NCBI GenBank assembly: GCA_002506705.1
Contig: DAYA01000034.1
Coordinates: forward strand, 8,198-16,185
DNA length: 7,988 nucleotides
Reading direction: 5' to 3'
Origin: Euryarchaeota archaeon UBA550
GTDB taxonomy: Archaea > Thermoplasmatota > Poseidoniia > Poseidoniales > Poseidoniaceae
Within the stretch, counting starts at the first letter, position 1. Every line of letters starts with the position of its first letter. The position numbers were made by a program, and so were the translations under genes. The notes beneath the pieces are model-generated. The model worked only from the letters and a program-made list of their open reading frames with translations, was not told the DNA's origin and did not search any database. This document shows, one piece after another, positions 1 through 6,158 of this stretch.

Positions 1-537
1 GCAATGCAGCGTGCTGAAGTTGCGCGCAGAACTGCGGAAATGGAAGTTCAAAAGGCACAATACATGCTTGAGCAAGAGAGATTGAAGGCGGAAGAAATCG
101 TTCGTGAAGAAATCGCAAAGACTCAAATTGAGATCGCTGCAGAAGCAGAAGCAGAACGCCAGCGCCGTGTCGCTAGTGGTGAAGCAGATGCAATCCTAGC
201 AAAGTACCGTGCTGAGGCGGAAGGTGTGAAAGCCGTTCTAGAAGCTAAGGCTGCTGGTTACTCTAACCTTGTTGCAAGTGCAGGCGGCGACCCTAAGGCC
301 GCTGCTACCCTACTTATGGTCGAAAAGATCGAGGATATCGTCGCTCGCCAGGTCGAAGCAATTTCCAACCTACAAATCGACAAGATCACAGTTTGGGATT
401 CCGCTGGAGGAAACGGAGAAGGCTCAACTGCCAACTTCGTATCCAGTCTAATCCATTCCCTACCACCTGTGCATGACGTTGCAAAGATGGCGGGAGTTGA
501 CCTACCAGACTACTTGGGTAGTATGAAAGAGGAATGA
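1..537 (+). CDS. Flotillin-like SPFH/band 7 protein, C-terminal part (5' end outside window)
   Basis: The frame is open from the first base, so this is the last 178 residues of a larger protein; the ATG at position 4 is probably internal. Residues 1-90 are rich in Glu, Ala, Lys and Arg with heptad-like spacing (EAEAERQRRVASGEADAIL), as in the long coiled coil that follows the SPFH domain of flotillins. The rest fits the flotillin C-terminal region: VEKIEDIVARQVEAISNLQI, then KITVWDS, a Gly/Ser stretch, and an ending with SLPPVHDVAKMAGVDLPDYL. The membrane anchor and SPFH domain lie upstream and cannot be seen. Family members form oligomeric scaffolds on the cytoplasmic face of membranes and organise membrane domains. 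The exact role here is unknown. The gene ends 64 bases before fhs, which appears to have its own promoter. Assignment to the SPFH superfamily is firm; the flotillin rather than stomatin/prohibitin branch is inferred from the C-terminal motif. Confidence 0.85.
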   Translation, partial: AMQRAEVARRTAEMEVQKAQYMLEQERLKAEEIVREEIAKTQIEIAAEAEAERQRRVASGEADAILAKYRAEAEGVKAVLEAKAAGYSNLVASAGGDPKAAATLLMVEKIEDIVARQVEAISNLQIDKITVWDSAGGNGEGSTANFVSSLIHSLPPVHDVAKMAGVDLPDYLGSMKEE

Positions 538-570
538 AACCCGCATTTGCATCCCTTGAAGGGACAGTGG

Positions 571-579
571 TTTGAAAAA
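571..579 (+). promoter_or_regulatory. Putative promoter element of fhs (TTTGAAAAA)
   Basis: TGAAAAA occupies 573-579, that is -29 to -23 relative to the fhs ATG at 602. This is where an archaeal TATA box would sit if transcription started at or next to the start codon (leaderless mRNA). It differs from the classic TTTAWATA box, but similar heptamers occur at the same distance before tRNA-Val, cinA and the polymerase small subunit. It also lies in a small GGTTT/AAACC inverted repeat (569-573/577-581). No Shine-Dalgarno site precedes 602, which agrees with leaderless initiation. Confidence 0.4.
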
Positions 580-601
580 CCCTCTAAGCCGCAAACGGCC
601 C

Positions 602-2317
602 ATGCAGAGCGACCTAGAAATTGCAAGAGCAGCAAAGATGGAGGATATATCCGCCATCGCTTGGAAACTTGGAATTGGTGACGGCGAATTAATGCCTATG
701 GGAATTGGTAAAGCCAAGATTACTTGGGATGCTTTGAAGAATCGAATCTCGAAGCCTCAGGGTTCTCTTATCCTAGTCACTAGTGTAAATCCAACTCCAT
801 TCGGGGAAGGCAAGACGGTAACCACAATTGGTCTAACCCAGGCATTGAACCGAATCGGCAAGCGTGCTACATGCGTGATTCGAGAGCCATCTATGGGCCC
901 AGTATTCGGAATCAAGGGAGGTGCTGCGGGTGGCGGCCTATCTCAAGTTTTGCCGATGGAGGACATCAATCTCCACTTCACTGGAGACCTTCATGCAGTT
1001 ACGAGTGCGCACAATCTTCTCTCTTCAATGATTGATAATCATTTGAAACACGGTAATGACCAACAAATCGACTCTTCAAGAATCATTTGGCCTAGAGTCG
1101 TTGACCTAAACGACCGCTCTTTGAGAAACGTTACAGTTGGGCTTGGAGGTCCAGCTAACGGAATGGTTAGAGAGGACAGATTCGACATTACCGCTGCTAG
1201 TGAGGTCATGGCAATCCTCGTTTTAGCAACCGATTACGCTAACCTAAGAAAGAGACTTGGCGATATTGTGATCGCACAAAGATTCGATGGCACTCCAGTT
1301 AAGGCTGAGGACATCGATGCCGCTGGAGCAATGAGTCTACTCCTGCGTGATGCATTCCTGCCAAATCTCGTGCAGACGCTTGAAGGGGACCCGGCTTTCA
1401 TTCATGGAGGTCCATTTGCAAACATAGCACACGGTAATTCCTCAATCATCGCTGACAAATTGGCGCTAAGTGCTGCTGATTTCGTGGTCACAGAAGCAGG
1501 ATTTGGCTCTGATATGGGTGCTGAAAAATTCATGCACATCAAGGCTGCAAATTCTGGAAAATCTGCAGATTGTGTTGTCATGAACGTCACTGTACGATCG
1601 ATGAAGTTACATGGCGGCGCCTTTGGCGAACGTGCTGCGAGAAGACCATCCAAGGAAGAAATTGAGAAAGAGGACGTTGATGCAGTAAAGGCGGGAGCGC
1701 AGACGAATTTAGACAGGCACATTAGGAACATGAGCCAATTCGGAATGCCTGTCGTAGTATCTGTAAACAGATTTGCAAGCGACACCGATGCTGAACTAAA
1801 GTGTTTGATAGATTGCGCAATCGCCTCAGGCGCTGCAGAGGTATGTCTAACAGAAGTGCACTCGAAAGGCGGAATGGGAGGAGCGCCTCTTGCTAAGGCA
1901 GTGGTTTCTGCATGTCAAGACCACATTGCAGCAGGAAGACCATTTACACCGTTATTCAACAAAGATACACCTATCGAAGAGAAGGCTCTGCGAGTAGCCA
2001 CAAGAATCTATGGAGCAGAAGGAATCAATATTCACGCAAAGGCAGATAGACAACTCAAGCAAATCAAGTCATGGGGTTACGGCAATCTTCCAGTCTGTAT
2101 GGCAAAGACACAGTATTCATTCAGCCATGACCCTAATCTATTGGGCGCACCATCTGGCTTTGAAATCCCAATTCGAGAATTCAGATTAAATGCTGGTGCA
2201 GGGTTTGTAGTTGCCGTACTTGGTGAAATAATGACTATGCCTGGTCTACCAAAGCGTCCAGCAGCAGCAGACATGGACATGGACGAAAATGGTAATTTGC
2301 TCGGCGTATTCGGGTGA
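602..2317 (+). CDS. fhs: Formate-tetrahydrofolate ligase (10-formyl-THF synthetase)
   Basis: The enzyme joins formate to tetrahydrofolate with ATP, giving 10-formyl-THF for purine synthesis or other one-carbon transfers; it is cytoplasmic and usually a homotetramer. The 571-residue product has the usual family length of about 555-570. Visible motifs are the ATP loop TPFGEGKT (65-72), REPSMGPVFGIKGGAAGGG (94-112), RVVDLNDRSLRNV (165-177), the block around HGGPFANIAHGNSSIIADK (268-286), VRSMKLHGG (331-339) and the C-terminal TMPGLPKRPAA (545-555). Two signature positions differ from the common form: Leu follows the GGG where Tyr is usual, and the segment before HGG reads TVRSMK rather than TIRALK. 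The ATG at 602 is chosen over an in-frame TTG at 572 because MQSDLEIARAAKM matches the family N-terminus and a promoter-like box sits at -29 to -23. The family is mainly bacterial, so ancient transfer is plausible, but base composition looks like the neighbours. Confidence 0.96.
   Translation: MQSDLEIARAAKMEDISAIAWKLGIGDGELMPMGIGKAKITWDALKNRISKPQGSLILVTSVNPTPFGEGKTVTTIGLTQALNRIGKRATCVIREPSMGPVFGIKGGAAGGGLSQVLPMEDINLHFTGDLHAVTSAHNLLSSMIDNHLKHGNDQQIDSSRIIWPRVVDLNDRSLRNVTVGLGGPANGMVREDRFDITAASEVMAILVLATDYANLRKRLGDIVIAQRFDGTPVKAEDIDAAGAMSLLLRDAFLPNLVQTLEGDPAFIHGGPFANIAHGNSSIIADKLALSAADFVVTEAGFGSDMGAEKFMHIKAANSGKSADCVVMNVTVRSMKLHGGAFGERAARRPSKEEIEKEDVDAVKAGAQTNLDRHIRNMSQFGMPVVVSVNRFASDTDAELKCLIDCAIASGAAEVCLTEVHSKGGMGGAPLAKAVVSACQDHIAAGRPFTPLFNKDTPIEEKALRVATRIYGAEGINIHAKADRQLKQIKSWGYGNLPVCMAKTQYSFSHDPNLLGAPSGFEIPIREFRLNAGAGFVVAVLGEIMTMPGLPKRPAAADMDMDENGNLLGVFG
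2313..2317 (+). promoter_or_regulatory. Shine-Dalgarno site of pelota overlapping the fhs stop codon
   Basis: GGTGA lies 4 bases before the ATG at 2322 and is complementary to the UCACC at the 3' end of archaeal 16S rRNA. Its last three bases are the TGA stop of fhs, so ribosomes ending fhs sit on the pelota initiation site. This decides the pelota start and implies translational coupling. Confidence 0.7.
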
Positions 2318-2321
2318 ACTG

Positions 2322-3350
2322 ATGCAGGTACTAAAGCGTGAATTTGGCTTGTACCGAATTCGCATCGATTGTGAAGATGACCTTTGGACGGTAGCTCGTC
2401 TTTGTGTCAAAGGGCGAAGTATCGGAATGCTTGGCGAGAGAAGGGACCAAACTACTGCAGGCCAAGAAGGTAGCAGAGCAAAATCTGCCGAGAGAAAGAA
2501 AATGTGGATTAAGTTAGCAATTGAATCAAATCAATTTCACACATTCGCAGACACACTTAGGGTTCATGGAATAATTGAGGAAGCACATTTCGACATTGGT
2601 AGCCACCACACACATATTGTCGAAGTTCGTGATGAAATCGAATTAACTTCCCAAAAGGAGTTCCCAAAGGTTGACCATGACCTAATTTCTCAAGCCTGTT
2701 CAAACAGTGGTAAAGCCAAGGTTGTAATAATCGTAGTCGAATCTGATGAGGCTATTCTGTACGAGGTTACTGGAAGAGGTATTCGTGAAGTTTCCACTTG
2801 GACAATGAGAGGTGGAGGAAAGTACACTGGAGCCAAAGTTAGCGAAGGAGTTTCGAAATCATTCTTCGAGAAAATTTCCAATGAAGCAAATGAATCAATC
2901 GCTGAAGGCACTCCAATCGTGATATGTGGACCCGGTCACGCTAGAGAGAAGTTAGCACCACTAATCAATGGACCAACCAAACTGGTTGCAACAAGTATGG
3001 GCGGCAGAGGCGCTGCTAACGAAGTAATTTCGGAAGGGCTAGCAGGCGACGTTCTTGCGGAACACGCTGTTGTCCAAGAAACAGCACTACTGGAAGAAGC
3101 TTGGACTAGAATCTCTACTAACGGCCCTGTAGCATATGGTGCTGAAATGATCAAAAAAGCACTAGAGGAAGGGGCAATCGAAACTCTCCTTATCAGTGCT
3201 GACTTGGTCAGGGAAGAAAAATGGGAATCTACTGTCTCTGGCTTAGATGAAATAGGTGCCAAACTTGTGCAATGTTCAACCGACCATGATGCTGGTGAAC
3301 AATTACTTGGGATGGGAGGAGCTGTGGCTCTGCTGAGATTCAAGGTGTGA
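2322..3350 (+). CDS. pelA: Archaeal pelota, mRNA surveillance and ribosome rescue factor
   Basis: Pelota (Dom34 in yeast) is an eRF1-related protein that enters the A site of stalled ribosomes with a translational GTPase (aEF1A in archaea), after which ABCE1 splits the subunits. The 342-residue product has the normal archaeal length and three domains: an Lsm-like N-terminal domain (about 1-127, with DDLWTVARL and HHTHIVEV), a central eRF1-2-like domain (about 128-242, with VVIIVVESDEAILYEV, RGGGKYTG and GGRGAANEV), and an eRF1-3-like domain (about 243-342, with GPVAYGAEMIKKALEEGAIE and DHDAGEQLLGMGGAVALLRF). There is no GGQ motif, which separates pelota from the release factor aRF1. The start at MQVL is preferred over an in-frame ATG at 2289, because the extra 11 residues overlap fhs and do not resemble the family, while a GGTGA site precedes 2322. 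It lies in an operon, 4 bases after fhs and overlapping or nearly touching the next small gene. Confidence 0.95.
   Translation: MQVLKREFGLYRIRIDCEDDLWTVARLCVKGRSIGMLGERRDQTTAGQEGSRAKSAERKKMWIKLAIESNQFHTFADTLRVHGIIEEAHFDIGSHHTHIVEVRDEIELTSQKEFPKVDHDLISQACSNSGKAKVVIIVVESDEAILYEVTGRGIREVSTWTMRGGGKYTGAKVSEGVSKSFFEKISNEANESIAEGTPIVICGPGHAREKLAPLINGPTKLVATSMGGRGAANEVISEGLAGDVLAEHAVVQETALLEEAWTRISTNGPVAYGAEMIKKALEEGAIETLLISADLVREEKWESTVSGLDEIGAKLVQCSTDHDAGEQLLGMGGAVALLRFKV
3343..3347 (+). promoter_or_regulatory. Shine-Dalgarno site of the small downstream gene
   Basis: AGGTG sits 5 bases before the ATG at 3353, inside the last codons of pelota. It favours ATG 3353 over the GTG at 3347, which would place the site within the coding region. 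It has the same GGTG core and spacing as the pelota site. Confidence 0.55.
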
Positions 3351-3352
3351 AT

Positions 3353-3634
3353 ATGTACAGCAGATGGTTCCACGAAGTCAAAGGCGATTTGCGCCAAGAG
3401 ATGAAAGGGCTTCGCTGGCTTTTGATTCGACAGGAAGATTTGCTCAACGCGACCTCGGCATGGATGTTTGCAGAACTCGATGGGACACTGATTGGGATTG
3501 ACCATAGAGGTGTAGAATTCACGTCAGGAATTCATAATCGAGCGATTCATCTTCTCTTGGTAGATGATGACACCGGCATAACAGGAATCACAAAAGTAGT
3601 GACTGAAGGAGAACTTGAAGACCACTTGTGGTAA
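3353..3634 (+). CDS. Small conserved-looking hypothetical protein downstream of pelota
   Basis: I do not recognise this 93-residue protein. It has no signal peptide or membrane segment and looks like a soluble, slightly acidic globular domain. The N-terminal third is rich in basic and aromatic residues (MYSRWFHEVKGDLRQEMKG); a strand-like part (AWMFAELDGTLIGIDHRGVE) and a hydrophobic IHLLLVDDD follow; the C-terminus ends EGELEDHLW. Reasons to believe it is real: it starts 2 bases after the pelota stop (or overlaps it as GTGA if GTG 3347 is used), a Shine-Dalgarno site is correctly placed, and it fills the space exactly up to the convergent polymerase gene. Position as third gene of the fhs-pelota operon hints at co-expression with ribosome rescue, but no function can be read from the sequence. 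The start could be GTG 3347, giving 95 residues. Confidence 0.7.
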   Translation: MYSRWFHEVKGDLRQEMKGLRWLLIRQEDLLNATSAWMFAELDGTLIGIDHRGVEFTSGIHNRAIHLLLVDDDTGITGITKVVTEGELEDHLW

Positions 3635-5164
3635 TCAAGCGAATGGAATCGAGATCGATTTGTGAGTTCCAAGGTTGACTACTGTCAACATACACGGCTT
3701 GGGTTGGAAACCTAACATTCTTTGGTAGGACGTTTGGTCTTGCCAGGTGGATGAACAAACAAGTGTAGTTCCTCTGAAATCAATACAGGCATGACCATGA
3801 ACGTGGCCTGTAACGAAGATATCTGGAACCTCTCTAATCACTAAACCATCTTCAGGCTCAGGTGAAAGAGGTGTTTTTCCACCCCACTGCGGGGCTAGAT
3901 GGCGACGTCTTAGCATCTGACGCATAGCCTCAACCGGGTCACGGTACGTTACTGTTCGCAAGCCAGCAACGAAATCGTCAATCGATTTTCCGTGGTAAGA
4001 TAGCAATCTTACACCATCTAAACTGAAATCACAAGGATTTCCTACGAAAGTTGTAGTGTTGAAATCCTGCTGAATATCGGGTTCCAGTGTTGGCTGAGGT
4101 TCAGCTGGCCTTACTGCATCGTGATTTCCTGGCAGCATGATACACTCAACCCACTCAGGAAGGAGTTCCAATAATTCTGCAAACCGAGAATACTGTCCAT
4201 ACAAATCCTTGATTGACAACTCTTTATCCTGTCCAGGGTAAATTCCGACACCATCAACGCAGTCTCCTGATAAAACCAGATATTTGATGGTACGAGCGAG
4301 CGGATCAGTGTTGAACCATTGAATCATTTTGTGCCATTGAGCTTCAAGGAAAGTCTTACTCCCAACGTGAATATCCGATAGGAAGGCTACTGATACTCCT
4401 TGTTCTGCAAACTTCTTATCATGACTGCTCTGCATTGGAAAGTGTAAATCATCAACATAGAACATATCTCCATTCTGAGAGAATGTTCCTGAAACACCAA
4501 TTACGTCATCTGGCATCAAGCCTGCTTCGACGATTTGAGCATGTTCGATGATTCTATCATCTCCCTTCCTATTCATCAATAAACAACTTATTTCTCCGCT
4601 AGCATCCTCTATATTGAACATTAAATGACCATTTTTGGTATGCCTTGGATCATTGACAAGACCTATCGCTACAGCAATATTTTCTCGCCCTTGGAATCGA
4701 CTCTTTTCCGCTTGTAAGCGTGCAATGTCCATTGGCCTGCGAGGAAGATTAGAATTAGCAATTATCAGTTTTCTTAGACGTTCTAGTCGGTCGTTGAAAG
4801 CGTCATTGATATCTCCCATTTTCCCTTCAGTTATGCTGTTGCCAGTGATATCGTAGTGAACTTTGATGTCAATCATTGCATCGATTGCATCCATCGGGAA
4901 ATCTTCTCTCTTCCAATCAGGCATGTTATTTCGCATGCTGATTTGTTCTGGTTCAGGAGCAGCAATGGGTGCAATTACCCTCCCCGGGTTTCTTGTCAAA
5001 GAATCTACAGTTATTGCCAATCCATTCATTCCGGAACTTTTCATTTCCTTAATCATTGAAACTGGGTCGGGGTGAGCGACGAGGAAATCCATGACAGGAC
5101 GTGAAACTAGAGGTATGCCAGCAGCCCGAAGGTGCTGCATAATCTGCGCACGGTCTGCTGCCAT
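3635..5164 (-). CDS. polB: DNA polymerase D (family D) small subunit DP1, 3'-5' proofreading exonuclease
   Basis: DP1 is the exonuclease partner of the large subunit DP2 in the replicative polymerase D, found in most archaeal lineages but not Crenarchaeota. The 509-residue product is shorter than the roughly 600-700 of Thermococcales. Order: a small N-terminal domain (about 1-60), a variable linker, an OB fold (about 160-245, with LMFNIEDASGEISCLLMNRK), then a calcineurin-like phosphoesterase domain. All metal-binding motifs are intact: SDIHVGS (263-269), GDCVDGVGIYPGQ (300-312), PGNHD (345-349), SYHG (389-392) and GHVHGH (453-458). It should therefore be an active nuclease, unlike the inactivated eukaryotic B subunits. 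The ATG at 5164 gives a typical N-terminus and has a promoter-like heptamer at -29 to -23. Upstream is cinA on the same strand, 60 bases away. The stop codon directly abuts that of the convergent small gene. The symbol is the one used for archaeal DP1 (also dp1); it is not bacterial polymerase II. Confidence 0.95.
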   Translation of the reverse strand: MAADRAQIMQHLRAAGIPLVSRPVMDFLVAHPDPVSMIKEMKSSGMNGLAITVDSLTRNPGRVIAPIAAPEPEQISMRNNMPDWKREDFPMDAIDAMIDIKVHYDITGNSITEGKMGDINDAFNDRLERLRKLIIANSNLPRRPMDIARLQAEKSRFQGRENIAVAIGLVNDPRHTKNGHLMFNIEDASGEISCLLMNRKGDDRIIEHAQIVEAGLMPDDVIGVSGTFSQNGDMFYVDDLHFPMQSSHDKKFAEQGVSVAFLSDIHVGSKTFLEAQWHKMIQWFNTDPLARTIKYLVLSGDCVDGVGIYPGQDKELSIKDLYGQYSRFAELLELLPEWVECIMLPGNHDAVRPAEPQPTLEPDIQQDFNTTTFVGNPCDFSLDGVRLLSYHGKSIDDFVAGLRTVTYRDPVEAMRQMLRRRHLAPQWGGKTPLSPEPEDGLVIREVPDIFVTGHVHGHACIDFRGTTLVCSSTWQDQTSYQRMLGFQPKPCMLTVVNLGTHKSISIPFA

Positions 5165-5186
5165 ATCGGGAAGACATAATCGGATG

Positions 5187-5193
5187 TTCTTGA
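5187..5193 (-). promoter_or_regulatory. Putative promoter element of the polymerase D small subunit (TCAAGAA)
   Basis: On the minus strand TCAAGAA spans -29 to -23 before the ATG at 5164, inside the 60-base gap after cinA. The same heptamer precedes cinA. If functional, DP1 can be transcribed on its own as a leaderless message rather than only by readthrough from cinA. Confidence 0.4.
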
Positions 5194-5224
5194 GGTGTTC
5201 GGAAAAAGTTGCAGATTCAGCAAA

Positions 5225-5908
5225 TCACTCGTTTTCCCATGAGACGTCTAAATCATCTCCAATAGCCTTGCCTGGGTCTTGCCAAGATTCATCCTGCCAC
5301 GGTGATTCTGCTGCGGCTTCGGCTGCTTTTCGTGCTTTCTCAGCCTCAGATTTCGCCATTTCGACAGCTGCCTCTGCTGCTGCTTTTTCTTTTTCAGCGA
5401 TGGCATCTTTCTGTCTAACTTTGGCCTTATCCCAACAATCGATTGCTGTCTTCAAAGCAAAGTGGACAAATGACACCTTGTTTTCAAACCGGTTTCCTCC
5501 CATCTGCACAGATTCAGCATTTGCCCAATGTGCTGATGCAATACCGACGTAAACCAATCCGACAGGTTTGTTCGAGTTAGGTGCAACTGGCCCTGCAATT
5601 CCAGTAATTGAAATGGCGATGTCTGCACCTGACCTCTCCCTCGCTCCTTCTGCCATTTGGATAGCAACTTGAGCATTTACAGCGCCCTTGGATGCTAGCA
5701 ATTCCTTTTCGACATTCAATTCGTTGATTTTGGATTGATATGAATAACAGACCCAACTTTGGTTGAAGTATTCACTCGCACCAGCAATATCGGTAAGTGT
5801 GCTTGCGAGGAGACCACCTGTACACGATTCAGCGAGAGTAATTGTCGCATTTACTTCCCTTAGTCGACGCACGAGACGCGCTGCTAGGGCTTGGACTTCC
5901 TCATCCAT
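5225..5908 (-). CDS. CinA C-terminal / PncC-type nicotinamide-nucleotide amidase with an extended charged tail
   Basis: This family hydrolyses nicotinamide mononucleotide to nicotinic acid mononucleotide and ammonia, salvaging the pyridine nucleotide pool. Residues 1-160 form the domain: MDEEVQALAARLVRRL, the catalytic-serine motif LAESCTGGLL (25-34), CYSYQSK with the conserved Lys at 60, and ITGIAGPVAP (101-110) followed by KPVGLVYVGIA. The ATG at 5908 is preferred over 5929 and 5959, since MDEE aligns with family N-termini and a heptamer lies at -30 to -24. The N-terminal MoCF-like domain of full CinA is absent, as in stand-alone PncC. Odd feature: about 65 extra residues (161-227). First comes an Ala/Glu/Lys-rich stretch likely to form one long helix or coiled coil, then an acidic end with spaced tryptophans (SPWQDESWQDP, then DDLDVSWENE). 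Such a tail is not part of the family fold and may bind a partner. NMN amidase activity is inferred from the motifs. Confidence 0.88.
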   Translation of the reverse strand: MDEEVQALAARLVRRLREVNATITLAESCTGGLLASTLTDIAGASEYFNQSWVCYSYQSKINELNVEKELLASKGAVNAQVAIQMAEGARERSGADIAISITGIAGPVAPNSNKPVGLVYVGIASAHWANAESVQMGGNRFENKVSFVHFALKTAIDCWDKAKVRQKDAIAEKEKAAAEAAVEMAKSEAEKARKAAEAAAESPWQDESWQDPGKAIGDDLDVSWENE

Positions 5909-5931
5909 TATGCCGTGGTGGTCACCCATAC

Positions 5932-5939
5932 TTCTTGAA
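5932..5939 (-). promoter_or_regulatory. Putative promoter element of cinA-like gene (TTCAAGAA)
   Basis: On the minus strand TTCAAGAA covers -31 to -24 before the ATG at 5908. It supports that start and leaderless transcription. It sits in the 75-base gap shared with the divergent tRNA-Val. Confidence 0.4.
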
Positions 5940-5954
5940 TGTACAGGGGTATCA

Positions 5955-5963
5955 TTCAAAAAG
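5955..5963 (+). promoter_or_regulatory. Putative promoter element of tRNA-Val (TTCAAAAAG)
   Basis: TCAAAAA at 5956-5962 lies 28 to 22 bases before the mature 5' end of the tRNA, where the TATA/BRE element of an archaeal tRNA promoter is expected. It is only 17 bases from the divergent cinA element, so the two promoters are back to back and binding at one may affect the other. Confidence 0.4.
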
Positions 5964-5983
5964 AGGTGGACCTAGGGTGGGCT

Positions 5984-6059
5984 GGGCCCGTGGTCTAGCG
6001 GTTATGACACCTCGCTTACACCGAGTTGATCGTGGGTTCGATTCCCACCGGGCCCACCA
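5984..6059 (+). tRNA. tRNA-Val, anticodon UAC, 3' CCA encoded
   Basis: The cloverleaf can be drawn by hand. The acceptor stem GGGCCCG (5984-5990) pairs perfectly with CGGGCCC (6049-6055). A D-arm GTC...GAC (5993-6008) has loop TAGCGGTTAT. The anticodon stem CTCG/CGAG (6011-6014/6022-6025) encloses loop CTTACAC, with U33, anticodon TAC at 6017-6019 and A37. A 5-base variable region follows, then T-arm GTGGG/CCCAC with loop TTCGATT, discriminator A6056 and an encoded CCA (6057-6059). It reads GUA, and GUG by wobble. The 27-43 position is a C-U mismatch, so the anticodon stem has four pairs plus a mismatch. No intron is present. The gene is divergent from cinA. Confidence 0.95.
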
Positions 6060-6158
6060 CTCTCGCAATAGACACACAGCGTAGCGTTTAGCAATGCATT
6101 GTCAATTGAAACCGTTGATTTAGATAACCAAAATCAGATTAAGAACAAATCTATCTGT

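Noticed and set aside
572..601. TTG start extending formate-THF ligase by 10 residues
   Set aside because: The extra residues do not match the family N-terminus, while MQSDLEIARAAKM from 602 does, and the promoter-like box overlaps this stretch.
1402..1785. Minus-strand open frame of 127 codons inside fhs
   Set aside because: It is fully covered by a well-conserved gene on the other strand and its product resembles nothing; a shadow frame.
2289..2321. Earlier ATG for pelota inside fhs
   Set aside because: It would add 11 residues without family similarity; the GGTGA site and the homologous start MQVLKREFGLY point to 2322.
2936..3505. Minus-strand open frame of 189 codons across pelota and the small gene
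   Set aside because: It lies opposite the conserved pelota C-terminal domain, and its Ser/Pro/Ala-rich composition is typical of an antisense frame.
5091..5552. Plus-strand open frame of 153 codons opposite cinA and DP1
   Set aside because: Ser/Ala-rich reading of the opposite strand of two recognised genes with no start signals.
5909..5959. Longer N-terminus for the CinA-like protein
   Set aside because: MDEEVQALA at 5908 matches the family start, and the putative promoter element lies inside the extension.
6060..6158. Possible small RNA or terminator after tRNA-Val
   Set aside because: The 99-base gap has no convincing hairpin or long U-run on the plus strand and no tRNA-like fold.
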